Assembly: GCA_051201605.1 (NCBI GenBank)
Contig: CP179201.1
Span: forward strand, 1,116,001 to 1,180,000
Direction: 5' to 3'
From: CABZJG01 sp902512685
GTDB taxonomy: Bacteria > Pseudomonadota > Alphaproteobacteria > Rhodobacterales > Rhodobacteraceae
DNA: 64,000 bases
The notes under the pieces were generated by a model. It made no database searches. It was not told where the DNA came from and worked only from the letters and a program-made list of their open reading frames with translations. The position numbers were made by a program, and so were the translations under genes. This document shows, piece after piece, positions 52,522-60,745 of the stretch. Position 1 is the first letter of the stretch; every line of letters starts with the position of its first letter.

Positions 52522-53739
52522 TTATTTGTCCCTTAACCCAGTATTACGGCGGCGAACATAAAGGATTGAAAGCACGCCCCCGGCTGCAGAAAGCCACATC
52601 AGGCAAACCAAGGGTATTTCGCTGCTGCCAGGTTTCAAAATCAAACCACTGACAGCTGATAGCGCCGCGCCGCCGCCGATCATGATCGCGCTTCCAAGCC
52701 CCGAGGCGGCGCCTGCCAGATGGGGCCGCACTGAAAGCATGCCGGCTGTGGCATTGGGCATGGTGATCCCGTTGCCCAGACCAACAAAGGTCATAAACCC
52801 AAAAAAACTTGTCGCAGTGCCATAGCCACCGTAGCTGACCAGTAAAGACAGTGACATCCCTGTCATAGTGATTAACAAACCCCAAAGCACCATTCTGTCG
52901 ATTCCGATCTGTCTTGAAAAACGGCCAGAAAGAAAGTTGCCAATAATGTAACCTATTGCCGGCACCCCAATGTAAATGCCAAGTGCTTCTGGAGTTAGAT
53001 TAAAAACCACTGATCCAACGAAGGGACCGCCACCAAGAAAGGCAAAAAAAGCACCTGCGCCAAGGGCTGAGGATATGCAATACCCCCAGAAACGCCGCGC
53101 TTTAAGCAATTCGGCGTATTCGGCAAATTGACTGCTAATCTTGAGGGCTGATGGAGGCGCTGTTTCGCCTTGATCTAGATAACAAATAAGCCAAATTACC
53201 CCTCCTACAATGGCCAGAAACCAAAAGTTGGCCTGCCAGCCAAGCCAGCCGTCCAAAAGGCCGCCTAATGCAGGGCTAAGCATTGGCGCGATGGCCATAC
53301 CCATGGTGACATAGCCGATTTTGGACCCGGATTCAGAGGTTTCAGTAGTATCGCGCACAATGGCGCGTGAAATCACCACGCAGCATGCCGAGACCGCCTG
53401 AACCGCCCGCAGAGCCAGAAACACATGTATATTTGGAGCGTAAGTTATAAGAATGCTGGTCAGTGCAAATATGGCAAGTGCCCAAAGTGCCACTGGCCGC
53501 CTGCCATAAAGGTCAGAAAGCGGTCCAGCGACCAGTTGCAACAAAGCGCTGGCACCAAGATAAACCCCAACCGCCAGCCCAACAATCGCCGGGGTGCTTT
53601 CAAAATGCACCGCCATGCTTGGCAGGCTAGGCAAAAACATATTCATTGCTAAAGCTGAAATGCTCGAAAGCAGGATCAGGGTTGCCATATGTGGTTGTGT
53701 GCTATGGTTAAAAAACCGAGCTTCGGTCCAGTTGCTCAT
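52522..53739 (-). CDS. Bcr/CflA family multidrug efflux MFS transporter
   Basis: 405 aa with twelve hydrophobic helices. GPLSDLYGRRPVAL (about residues 74-87) is the MFS motif A; LALRAVQAVSACCVVISRAIVRD is the following helix typical of Bcr/CflA, and GMAIAPMLSPALGGLLDGWLGWQANF the motif C-like region. The family exports drugs such as bicyclomycin and some sulfur compounds. It lies between pccR and pccB and shares its 197-bp promoter region with pccB, which contains PccR-like sites; a role in exporting an acyl or carboxylate by-product is speculative. Confidence 0.88.
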   Translation of the reverse strand: MSNWTEARFFNHSTQPHMATLILLSSISALAMNMFLPSLPSMAVHFESTPAIVGLAVGVYLGASALLQLVAGPLSDLYGRRPVALWALAIFALTSILITYAPNIHVFLALRAVQAVSACCVVISRAIVRDTTETSESGSKIGYVTMGMAIAPMLSPALGGLLDGWLGWQANFWFLAIVGGVIWLICYLDQGETAPPSALKISSQFAEYAELLKARRFWGYCISSALGAGAFFAFLGGGPFVGSVVFNLTPEALGIYIGVPAIGYIIGNFLSGRFSRQIGIDRMVLWGLLITMTGMSLSLLVSYGGYGTATSFFGFMTFVGLGNGITMPNATAGMLSVRPHLAGAASGLGSAIMIGGGAALSAVSGLILKPGSSEIPLVCLMWLSAAGGVLSILYVRRRNTGLRDK

Positions 53740-53820
53740 GACAGTGACGTATTGCGTTTTATGGGTGCTGTCCAGAATTTTTGATCAAATGGGAAAATTT
53801 ACCATTGATTGGGTGAATTA

Positions 53821-53870
53821 GCAAATTTGCAGGTTAGCAAAAAACAATTTACAAATATTTGCAAATTTGC
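53821..53870. promoter_or_regulatory. PccR-like sites in the pccB / MFS divergent promoter
   Basis: The palindrome GCAAATTTGC occurs twice, at 53821-53830 and 53861-53870, exactly 40 bp apart. The second is part of TTTGCAAATTTGC (53858-53870), so it includes a TTTGCAAA box. Between them are AT-rich sequences fit for a promoter. The pccB ATG is 67 bases downstream. Confidence 0.65.
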
Positions 53871-53936
53871 GGAAAAGTGCTTTGCGATAAATCTATAACG
53901 CAGTATTAAAGCGGTCAAAGATACAAGGGGCTGGCG

Positions 53937-55469
53937 ATGAAAGATATTTTGCAAGAACTCGAAAAGAGGCGCAAAGCGGCACGCCAGGGCGGCGGCCAAA
54001 AGCGGATCGATGCCCAGCACTCCAAAGGTAAGCTAACCGCGCGCGAACGCATTGATTTATTGCTTGATGAAGGCAGCTTCGAAGAGTTTGATATGTTTGT
54101 CGCCCATCGCTGCACTGATTTTGGGATGGACAAACAGCACCCTTCGGGGGATGGCGTTGTCACAGGCTGGGGCACGATCAATGGCCGGATGGTCTATGTA
54201 TTTTCGCAGGACTTCACTGTCTTTGGCGGATCGCTATCAGAAACACATGCTCAAAAAATTTGCAAAATAATGGATATGGCCATGCAAAATGGCGCGCCCG
54301 TTATTGGTCTGAACGATTCTGGTGGGGCCCGTATTCAAGAAGGTGTTGCGTCGCTGGCCGGCTATGCTGAAGTGTTCCAGCGCAATATTCTGGCCTCTGG
54401 TGTAGTGCCGCAAATCAGCGTCATCATGGGGCCCTGTGCTGGCGGCGCTGTTTATTCGCCGGCCATGACAGATTTTATTTTCATGGTTAAAGACAGCTCT
54501 TACATGTTTGTCACTGGACCCGACGTAGTGAAAACGGTGACAAATGAGGTGGTAACCGCCGAAGAGTTGGGCGGCGCTGGAACCCATACCAAAAAATCGT
54601 CGGTTGCTGATGGGGCTTTTGAAAATGATGTCGAAGCGCTTGCCGAGGTCCGTCGTTTGGTGGATTATCTTCCGCTCAACAACCGCCAAAAACCGCCCGT
54701 GCGGCCCTTTTTTGACCTGCCTGGCCGGGTTGAGCCTTCGCTCGATACATTGGTGCCAGATAACGCAAATACCCCCTATGATATGAAAGAACTAATTTTG
54801 AAAATTGCTGATGAAAGCGATTTTTACGAATTACAAAAAGAGTTCGCGAAAAATATCATCACTGGTTTTATGCGGCTGGAGGGCCAAAGCGTCGGGGTTG
54901 TTGCAAATCAGCCAATGGTGCTTGCAGGCTGTTTGGACATTGATAGCTCACGTAAAGCTGCGCGTTTTGTGCGCTTTTGTGATGCATTTGAAATCCCAAT
55001 CCTGACCTTGGTGGATGTGCCTGGGTTTTTGCCCGGGACAGGGCAAGAATACGGTGGGGTGATCAAACACGGTGCAAAATTACTGTTTGCCTATGGCGAA
55101 GCGACCGTCCCGAAAGTGACCGTGATCACTCGCAAAGCTTACGGTGGGGCCTATGATGTGATGGCCTCAAAGCATTTGCGCGGTGATTTTAACTATGCGT
55201 GGCCCACCGCTGAAATTGCGGTCATGGGCGCCAAGGGAGCCACCGAGATTATTCACCGCGCAGATCTTGGCGATAAGGATAAAATTGCCCAACACACGCA
55301 GGATTACGAAGACCGGTTTGCCAATCCTTTTGTTGCCGCCGAGCGCGGTTTTATAGACGAGGTTATCCAACCCCGATCGACCCGCCGCCGGGTGAGCCGT
55401 GCATTTGCATCCCTGCGCGGCAAGCAGCAGCAGAACCCTTGGAAAAAACACGATAACATCCCGCTGTGA
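53937..55469 (+). CDS. pccB: Propionyl-CoA carboxylase beta subunit
   Basis: 510 aa carboxyltransferase subunit that moves CO2 from carboxybiotin to propionyl-CoA to give methylmalonyl-CoA. ASLAGYAEVFQRNILASGVVPQISVIMGPCAGGAVYSPAMTDF is the acyl-CoA binding half, with GGARI before it; the second half has VDVPGFLPGTGQEYGGVIKHGAKLLFAY and KAYGGAYDVM. The family's usual length. Upstream PccR-like sites suggest induction on propionate-forming substrates. It heads a cluster with pccA and methylmalonyl-CoA mutase. Confidence 0.96.
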   Translation: MKDILQELEKRRKAARQGGGQKRIDAQHSKGKLTARERIDLLLDEGSFEEFDMFVAHRCTDFGMDKQHPSGDGVVTGWGTINGRMVYVFSQDFTVFGGSLSETHAQKICKIMDMAMQNGAPVIGLNDSGGARIQEGVASLAGYAEVFQRNILASGVVPQISVIMGPCAGGAVYSPAMTDFIFMVKDSSYMFVTGPDVVKTVTNEVVTAEELGGAGTHTKKSSVADGAFENDVEALAEVRRLVDYLPLNNRQKPPVRPFFDLPGRVEPSLDTLVPDNANTPYDMKELILKIADESDFYELQKEFAKNIITGFMRLEGQSVGVVANQPMVLAGCLDIDSSRKAARFVRFCDAFEIPILTLVDVPGFLPGTGQEYGGVIKHGAKLLFAYGEATVPKVTVITRKAYGGAYDVMASKHLRGDFNYAWPTAEIAVMGAKGATEIIHRADLGDKDKIAQHTQDYEDRFANPFVAAERGFIDEVIQPRSTRRRVSRAFASLRGKQQQNPWKKHDNIPL

Positions 55470-55509
55470 TACAACAGTATTTTGCTTAATCAGGGTGCAG
55501 GGACATCAG

Positions 55510-55566
55510 ATGAAAAAAAATAAAACCATACCTTTCGAAACGACCTGTGACTTGCGAGCTGAGTGA
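55510..55566 (+). CDS. Possible 18-aa leader ORF
   Basis: ATG at 55510, then 17 codons (MKKNKTIPFETTCDLRAE) and a TGA whose last base is the first base of the next ATG (TGATG). A weak GGGA lies 7-10 bases upstream. Too short to call by itself; the overlap could couple translation of the following gene, which lacks its own strong ribosome site. Confidence 0.25.
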   Translation: MKKNKTIPFETTCDLRAE

Positions 55567-55916
55567 TGCTAAAACACCGTGGTTTTCCGGGCCGGTTGCC
55601 CGGAACGGATTTTCAATTCACCATCCGGCGGCCTAATCCAAAGGGTATCACCCCGCTGGCGCGGCGCGACCGGTTCAAAGACCGCAAACCGGCCGACAGG
55701 CGTGCAGATACGGGGTTTGTTCGCGCCTTGATGGAACATTTTTGGGATCAGCCCTTTGAACGCGGCAATTTGGATGCTGGGCGCCTAAGTTGGCTTTTTG
55801 AACGCGAAGTTAAAGCCTATGATGACCCCTTTGATCCAGCCAGCTATGAAGCACAACTGATCTTGGATTTACCGCTTATTCAATCGACTTTTCCGGAAGC
55901 TTTTGATCGTGACTGA
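55566..55916 (+). CDS. Hypothetical protein between pccB and pccA
   Basis: 116 aa from the ATG at 55566 (a GTG immediately before it is also in frame). Basic N-terminal half (RRPNPKGITPLARRDRFKDRKPADRRADTGF), then an acidic helix-rich part (WLFEREVKAYDDPFDPASYEAQLILDLPLIQSTFPEAF). I believe Rhodobacterales clusters carry a small gene in this place, but I know no function. It ends 14 bases before pccA, so it is within the operon. No membrane segment or signal peptide. Confidence 0.65.
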   Translation: MLKHRGFPGRLPGTDFQFTIRRPNPKGITPLARRDRFKDRKPADRRADTGFVRALMEHFWDQPFERGNLDAGRLSWLFEREVKAYDDPFDPASYEAQLILDLPLIQSTFPEAFDRD

Positions 55917-55930
55917 AAAGGACCTATCCC

Positions 55931-57931
55931 ATGTTTGATAAAATCTTGATTGCAAACCGCGGTGAAATTGCTTGTCGGGTGATCAAAACCGCCCGCAAGA
56001 TGGGGATTAAAACCGTGGCCGTGTACTCTGATGCAGACCGCAATGCCCTACATGTCGAAATGGCGGATGAAGCGGTGCATATTGGCCCGCCGGCTGCAAA
56101 CCAGTCCTATATCGTGATCGAAAATATCTTGAACGCCATTCGCGAAACCGGGGCTCAAGCGGTCCATCCCGGATATGGATTTTTGTCGGAAAACCCGAAG
56201 TTTGCCGCCGCGTTGGCGGCAGAAGGTGTTGCATTTATCGGCCCGCCGCAGGGCGCGATCGAAAGCATGGGCGATAAAATAACCAGTAAAAAAATTGCTC
56301 AAGACGCGGGTGTAAGCACAGTTCCGGGTTATATGGGGCTGATTGAAAACGCCGAAGAAGCGGTGCGCATCAGTCAAGACATTGGCTATCCTGTGATGAT
56401 CAAAGCCTCGGCAGGCGGCGGCGGAAAAGGCATGCGCATAGCGTGGTCGGACGATGAGGCACGCGAGGGCTTTCAATCTTCAAAAAACGAAGCGGCCAGC
56501 AGTTTTGGCGATGATCGCATCTTTATCGAAAAATTTGTCACCCAGCCGCGGCATATCGAAATTCAGGTACTCGCAGACACGCACGGAAACTGCATTTATT
56601 TGGGTGAGCGGGAGTGTTCGATCCAAAGGCGCAACCAAAAAGTGGTTGAAGAGGCCCCATCCCCATTTCTGGATGAAGCAACCCGTAAATCAATGGGTGC
56701 GCAGGCCTGTGCATTGGCCAGCGCTGTTGGGTACACCAGTGCAGGAACCGTAGAGTTCATTGTCGACAGCGAAAAGAAATTTTACTTTTTGGAAATGAAC
56801 ACCCGTTTGCAGGTTGAACACCCTGTGACCGAATTGATTACTGGCGTTGATCTTGTAGAGCAAATGATCCGTGTGGCAAATGGTGAAGCGCTTGATCTAT
56901 CGCAAAAGGATGTGGTCCTTAAGGGATGGGCGATCGAAAACCGACTATATGCCGAAGACCCCTATCGTAATTTTCTACCCTCTATCGGTCGTTTGACCCG
57001 CTATCGCCCACCGGCTGAAACCGCCACTGACGCATTTGTTGTGCGCAACGACACCGGGGTTTATGAGGGCGGTGAAATCAGCATGTATTACGATCCGATG
57101 ATTGCCAAGCTGTGCACTTGGGCCCCAAGCCGCGCTGAGGCAATTGATCATATGCGCTTGGCGCTTGACCAGTTTGAGGTCGAAGGCATTGGGCATAATC
57201 TACCATTTTTAAGTGCGGTGATGGATCACCCCAAATTTGTCAGCGGCGCCATTACGACCGCCTTTATCGTTGAAGAATACCCCGATGGATTTACCGGTGC
57301 ACAATTGGCCGAGCCCATGCTTAGACGAATCGCTGCGAGTTGTGCGGCGATGCATCGTGTGGCTGAAATCCGCCGTGCAAAAATTTCGGGCCGGCTCGAC
57401 AATCATGAGCGCAAAGTGGGTGACGACTGGGTGGTCACACTAGGTGGACAGCGTTATGAGATTATGGTTAGCGCAGATCCGCAGGGCTCTACAGTGCGCT
57501 TTGCCGATGGGGCAGAGTTGCGAGTGTCCTCTGATTGGACCCCCGGGACCGCTCTGGCGGAAATGGTGGTGGACGGCGCGCCTTTGGTAATGAAGACGGC
57601 CAAGATCCCAGGCGGCTTTCACGTACGCAGCCGGGGCGCGGATTTAAAAGTGCATGTGCGCACCCCGCGTCAGGCTGAACTGGCCGATAAAATGCCGGAA
57701 AAACAACCGCCCGATACGTCAAAACTACTCCTCTGCCCAATGCCGGGCTTGGTCGTGAAACTCGAAGTTGAGCTCGGTCAGCAGGTCGAAGAAGGTCAGG
57801 CCCTGTGCACGGTTGAAGCTATGAAAATGGAAAATATTCTACGCGCCGAGCGCAAAGGGGTTGTGGCAAGCATCAAGGCGGTTGCTGGCAACAGTCTGGC
57901 GGTGGATGACGTGATCATGGAGTTCGAATAA
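55931..57931 (+). CDS. pccA: Propionyl-CoA carboxylase alpha subunit (biotin carboxylase and carrier)
   Basis: 666 aa. N-terminal biotin carboxylase (about 1-450): MFDKILIANRGEIACRVIKTARKMG, the ATP-grasp loop KASAGGGGKGMR, and EMNTRLQVEHPVTE. The BT domain follows, and the biotin carrier domain ends the protein with the biotinylated Lys632 in EAMKMEN. It works with PccB in propionyl-CoA carboxylation. The size and the BT domain fit propionyl-CoA more than acetyl-CoA or methylcrotonyl-CoA carboxylases, and the neighbouring mutase gene confirms it. Confidence 0.95.
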   Translation: MFDKILIANRGEIACRVIKTARKMGIKTVAVYSDADRNALHVEMADEAVHIGPPAANQSYIVIENILNAIRETGAQAVHPGYGFLSENPKFAAALAAEGVAFIGPPQGAIESMGDKITSKKIAQDAGVSTVPGYMGLIENAEEAVRISQDIGYPVMIKASAGGGGKGMRIAWSDDEAREGFQSSKNEAASSFGDDRIFIEKFVTQPRHIEIQVLADTHGNCIYLGERECSIQRRNQKVVEEAPSPFLDEATRKSMGAQACALASAVGYTSAGTVEFIVDSEKKFYFLEMNTRLQVEHPVTELITGVDLVEQMIRVANGEALDLSQKDVVLKGWAIENRLYAEDPYRNFLPSIGRLTRYRPPAETATDAFVVRNDTGVYEGGEISMYYDPMIAKLCTWAPSRAEAIDHMRLALDQFEVEGIGHNLPFLSAVMDHPKFVSGAITTAFIVEEYPDGFTGAQLAEPMLRRIAASCAAMHRVAEIRRAKISGRLDNHERKVGDDWVVTLGGQRYEIMVSADPQGSTVRFADGAELRVSSDWTPGTALAEMVVDGAPLVMKTAKIPGGFHVRSRGADLKVHVRTPRQAELADKMPEKQPPDTSKLLLCPMPGLVVKLEVELGQQVEEGQALCTVEAMKMENILRAERKGVVASIKAVAGNSLAVDDVIMEFE

Positions 57932-57993
57932 TCGATGGCACACGCCCTCAAAAATTGGATCTCAGTGCTCAGGTCTCATCGCCCAGAACGGCT

Positions 57994-58419
57994 TTATTTC
58001 TTGGCCTTAATCTCTTGCCGACGCATGGGCATTTTATCAATTGCCCGGCTGAGGGCCCGCACATCCCAGGGAAAGGGCTTGCGCAATTTAACCTGCCCGT
58101 CTTTTCCGATGAGCAAAAGGGTAAAGCCACGAGGCCGGAATTTTTGGCGTAAAAAACTTTGCATATCCGGATCGGGATCAGTTAAAACTACAATTTGCCG
58201 CTCGCTCAATGCGCTCGGGTCAATCTTTAAAAAATCAATTTGGGTTTGGAAGCTGACGTCCTCTTTTGAATTGGCAAAAATAACAATAAGACGGTTTTGC
58301 CATGCAAATGTCTTGAGATCAGTTTCTGGAGTTATAGGCTGGAATAGATCGACCTGTTCGGCGGCAAATCCGATTGCTGCGGCCACCGATAGTAGTATTG
58401 CCAAAATCAAGTGTTTCAT
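57994..58419 (-). CDS. DUF4174 domain-containing secreted protein
   Basis: 141 aa. A signal peptide MKHLILAILLSVAAAIGFAAEQ (cleavage near 19-20) precedes a thioredoxin-like DUF4174 domain (FAWQNRLIVIFANSKEDVSFQTQIDFL, then ERQIVVLTDPDPDMQSFLRQKFRPRGFTLLLIGKDGQVKLRKPFPWDVRALSRAIDKMPMRRQE). There is no Cys pair, so redox activity is unlikely. It is placed antisense between pccA and the mutase; position there is common to Rhodobacterales but its role is unknown. The apparent 200-aa frame on the plus strand over this gene is a shadow. Confidence 0.85.
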   Translation of the reverse strand: MKHLILAILLSVAAAIGFAAEQVDLFQPITPETDLKTFAWQNRLIVIFANSKEDVSFQTQIDFLKIDPSALSERQIVVLTDPDPDMQSFLRQKFRPRGFTLLLIGKDGQVKLRKPFPWDVRALSRAIDKMPMRRQEIKAKK

Positions 58420-58547
58420 GCGAACTCCCTTTGTCTTTGATATAGTTCAGTCAAAGCCATTTGCGAAGGGCTGGGCGTCCAAACAAAGTAAAAATTTTAC
58501 AAACTGGGCCGCTATGCCCAGATTGCAGACCTGCTGAGGAGAGAAAT

Positions 58548-60677
58548 ATGGCGAACAGCAAAAAGTCATGGCGCACGGCAGCCGAAAAAGAGTTGCGCGG
58601 CAAAAGCCCAGAGGATCTGACATGGAAAACCCTCGAAGGTATTGATATCAATCCGCTTTATACACCAGAAGATGTCTCTGGATTAGACCATATGGACAGC
58701 CTGCCGGGCCAAGAGCCATTTGTGCGCGGGGTTCGGTCCACGATGTATGCCGGGCGGCCGTGGACTATTCGCCAATATGCCGGCTTTTCAACCGCCGAGG
58801 CCTCAAATGCGTTTTACCGAAAAGCATTGGCGGCTGGCCAGCAAGGGGTTTCGGTAGCCTTTGATCTGGCCACACACCGCGGATATGACAGTGATCACCC
58901 TCGGGTGATCGGCGATGTCGGCAAGGCCGGAGTTGCGATCGACAGTGTCGAGGATATGAAAGTTCTTTTCGACAGGATCCCGTTGGATAAAGTTTCTGTC
59001 TCAATGACCATGAACGGCGCTGTGATCCCGGTTCTGGCAAATTTTATTGTCGCAGGTGAAGAGCAGGGCCACGATAAAGCAAAGCTATCCGGCACCATCC
59101 AAAATGATATTCTAAAAGAGTTCATGGTCCGCAATACCTATATTTATCCGCCTGAGCCTTCTATGCGCCTTGTTGCAGATATTATCGAATACACTTCAGC
59201 TGAAATTCCCAAGTTCAATTCCATTTCTATCTCCGGATACCATATGCAGGAAGCCGGTGCGAATTTAGTGCAGGAACTGGCGTTTACATTGGCTGATGGC
59301 AAAGAATACGTAAAAACTGCAATCGCGCGGGGGATGGATGTAGATCATTTCGCAGGGCGGCTGTCGTTCTTTTTTGCCATCGGGATGAATTTCTTTATGG
59401 AGGCAGCAAAACTGCGTGCGGCGCGGCTTTTGTGGCATCGCATTATGACCGACCTTGGGGCCAAAAACCCACGTTCAAAAATGCTTCGAACGCATTGCCA
59501 GACCTCTGGTGTCAGCCTGCAAGAACAAGACCCATACAACAATGTGGTGCGCACTGCCTATGAAGCCATGAGCGCGGTTCTGGGTGGCACCCAGTCGCTG
59601 CATACCAATGCCTTGGATGAAGCGATTGCCTTGCCAACCGAATTTGCCGCCCGTATCGCGCGCAATACGCAGCTTATATTGCAAGAAGAAACCGGCGTGA
59701 CCAATGTGGTCGACCCGCTGGCGGGATCCTATTATGTTGAAAAGCTGACCGCTGATTTGGCGGATGCTGCATGGCAGCTCATCGAAGAGGTTGACGCCAT
59801 GGGGGGTATGACCAAAGCCGTGGCCAGCGGCATGCCGAAGCTTCGCATTGAAGAGGCTGCAGCACAGCGGCAGGCCAATATAGATCGCGGTAAGCAGGTG
59901 ATTGTTGGCGTGAATAAATATCGGCTCGAAGAAGAAGACGACATTGATATTCTTGACATCGATAATGACGCGGTACGAGAAGCGCAGCTTGCCCGTTTGC
60001 AGTCAATCCGCAAAAGCCGGGATGATGCGCGATGTGATGCTGCGCTGAGCGAAATAACGCGCCGCGCCGCTGAGGGCGGCAATTTGCTGGAAGCAGCGGT
60101 CGAGGCAGCGCGCGCGCGCGCAACCGTAGGAGAGATTAGCATGGCTATGGAAAAAGTGTTTGGGCGCCACCGCGCGGAAGTAAAAACATTGGCGGGCGTT
60201 TATGGCAAAGCTTATGAGGGCGATAGTGAGTTTGAGAAAATCCAACAGTCGGTTGAGCAATTTGCCAAAGAGGAAGGCCGCAGGCCGCGTATGTTGGTGG
60301 TTAAAATGGGACAGGATGGACACGACCGTGGTGCCAAGGTGATCGCCACCGCCTTTGCTGATATCGGGTTTGATGTTGACGTGGGCCCGCTTTTCCAAAC
60401 CCCAGAAGAGGCTGCGCAGGACGCGATCGACAACGATGTGCACGTGATCGGCATTTCTAGTCAGGCAGCCGGGCATAAGACGCTTGCACCCAAGCTGATC
60501 GAGGTGCTTGAAGCGCGCGATGCCGGCGATATCCTAGTGATCTGCGGTGGTGTCATCCCGCAGCAGGATTATGACTTTTTGAAGTCTGCAGGCGTCAAGG
60601 CAATCTTTGGCCCTGGAACCAATATTCCTGCTGCAGCTCAGGAAATTTTAGATTTGATCCGCGCTACCCGTGACTAA
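58548..60677 (+). CDS. scpA: Methylmalonyl-CoA mutase, adenosylcobalamin-dependent
   Basis: 709 aa from the ATG at 58548 with GAGGAG at ideal distance. Converts (R)-methylmalonyl-CoA to succinyl-CoA. The substrate TIM barrel (about 1-560) shows TMYAGRPWTIRQYAGFSTAEASNAFYRKAL and the segment SVSMTMNGAVIPVLA. The C-terminal B12 domain has the D-x-H-x-x-G motif in KMGQDGHDRGAKVIA, where the His ligates cobalt. It is the fused single-chain homodimer type. Follows pccA with only the antisense DUF4174 gene between; a terminator follows. Confidence 0.95.
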   Translation: MANSKKSWRTAAEKELRGKSPEDLTWKTLEGIDINPLYTPEDVSGLDHMDSLPGQEPFVRGVRSTMYAGRPWTIRQYAGFSTAEASNAFYRKALAAGQQGVSVAFDLATHRGYDSDHPRVIGDVGKAGVAIDSVEDMKVLFDRIPLDKVSVSMTMNGAVIPVLANFIVAGEEQGHDKAKLSGTIQNDILKEFMVRNTYIYPPEPSMRLVADIIEYTSAEIPKFNSISISGYHMQEAGANLVQELAFTLADGKEYVKTAIARGMDVDHFAGRLSFFFAIGMNFFMEAAKLRAARLLWHRIMTDLGAKNPRSKMLRTHCQTSGVSLQEQDPYNNVVRTAYEAMSAVLGGTQSLHTNALDEAIALPTEFAARIARNTQLILQEETGVTNVVDPLAGSYYVEKLTADLADAAWQLIEEVDAMGGMTKAVASGMPKLRIEEAAAQRQANIDRGKQVIVGVNKYRLEEEDDIDILDIDNDAVREAQLARLQSIRKSRDDARCDAALSEITRRAAEGGNLLEAAVEAARARATVGEISMAMEKVFGRHRAEVKTLAGVYGKAYEGDSEFEKIQQSVEQFAKEEGRRPRMLVVKMGQDGHDRGAKVIATAFADIGFDVDVGPLFQTPEEAAQDAIDNDVHVIGISSQAAGHKTLAPKLIEVLEARDAGDILVICGGVIPQQDYDFLKSAGVKAIFGPGTNIPAAAQEILDLIRATRD

Positions 60678-60690
60678 AAGCAAAGATTTC

Positions 60691-60726
60691 ACCCCACCCC
60701 ATAGGTTTTATTGGGTGGGGTTTTTT
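60691..60726 (+). terminator. Rho-independent terminator after methylmalonyl-CoA mutase
   Basis: ACCCCACCC (60691-60699) pairs with GGGTGGGGT (60713-60721) around a 13-base loop, followed by T residues to 60726. It lies 14 bases beyond the mutase stop. On the other strand there is no T run, so it does not serve pntB well. Confidence 0.85.
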
Positions 60727-60745
60727 AGCTTGTAGCTGAGTAGGC

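Noticed and set aside
57935..58537. A 200-codon plus-strand frame after pccA
   Set aside because: It is the opposite strand of the DUF4174 gene, which has a signal peptide and recognisable domain; the plus-strand translation has no family features.
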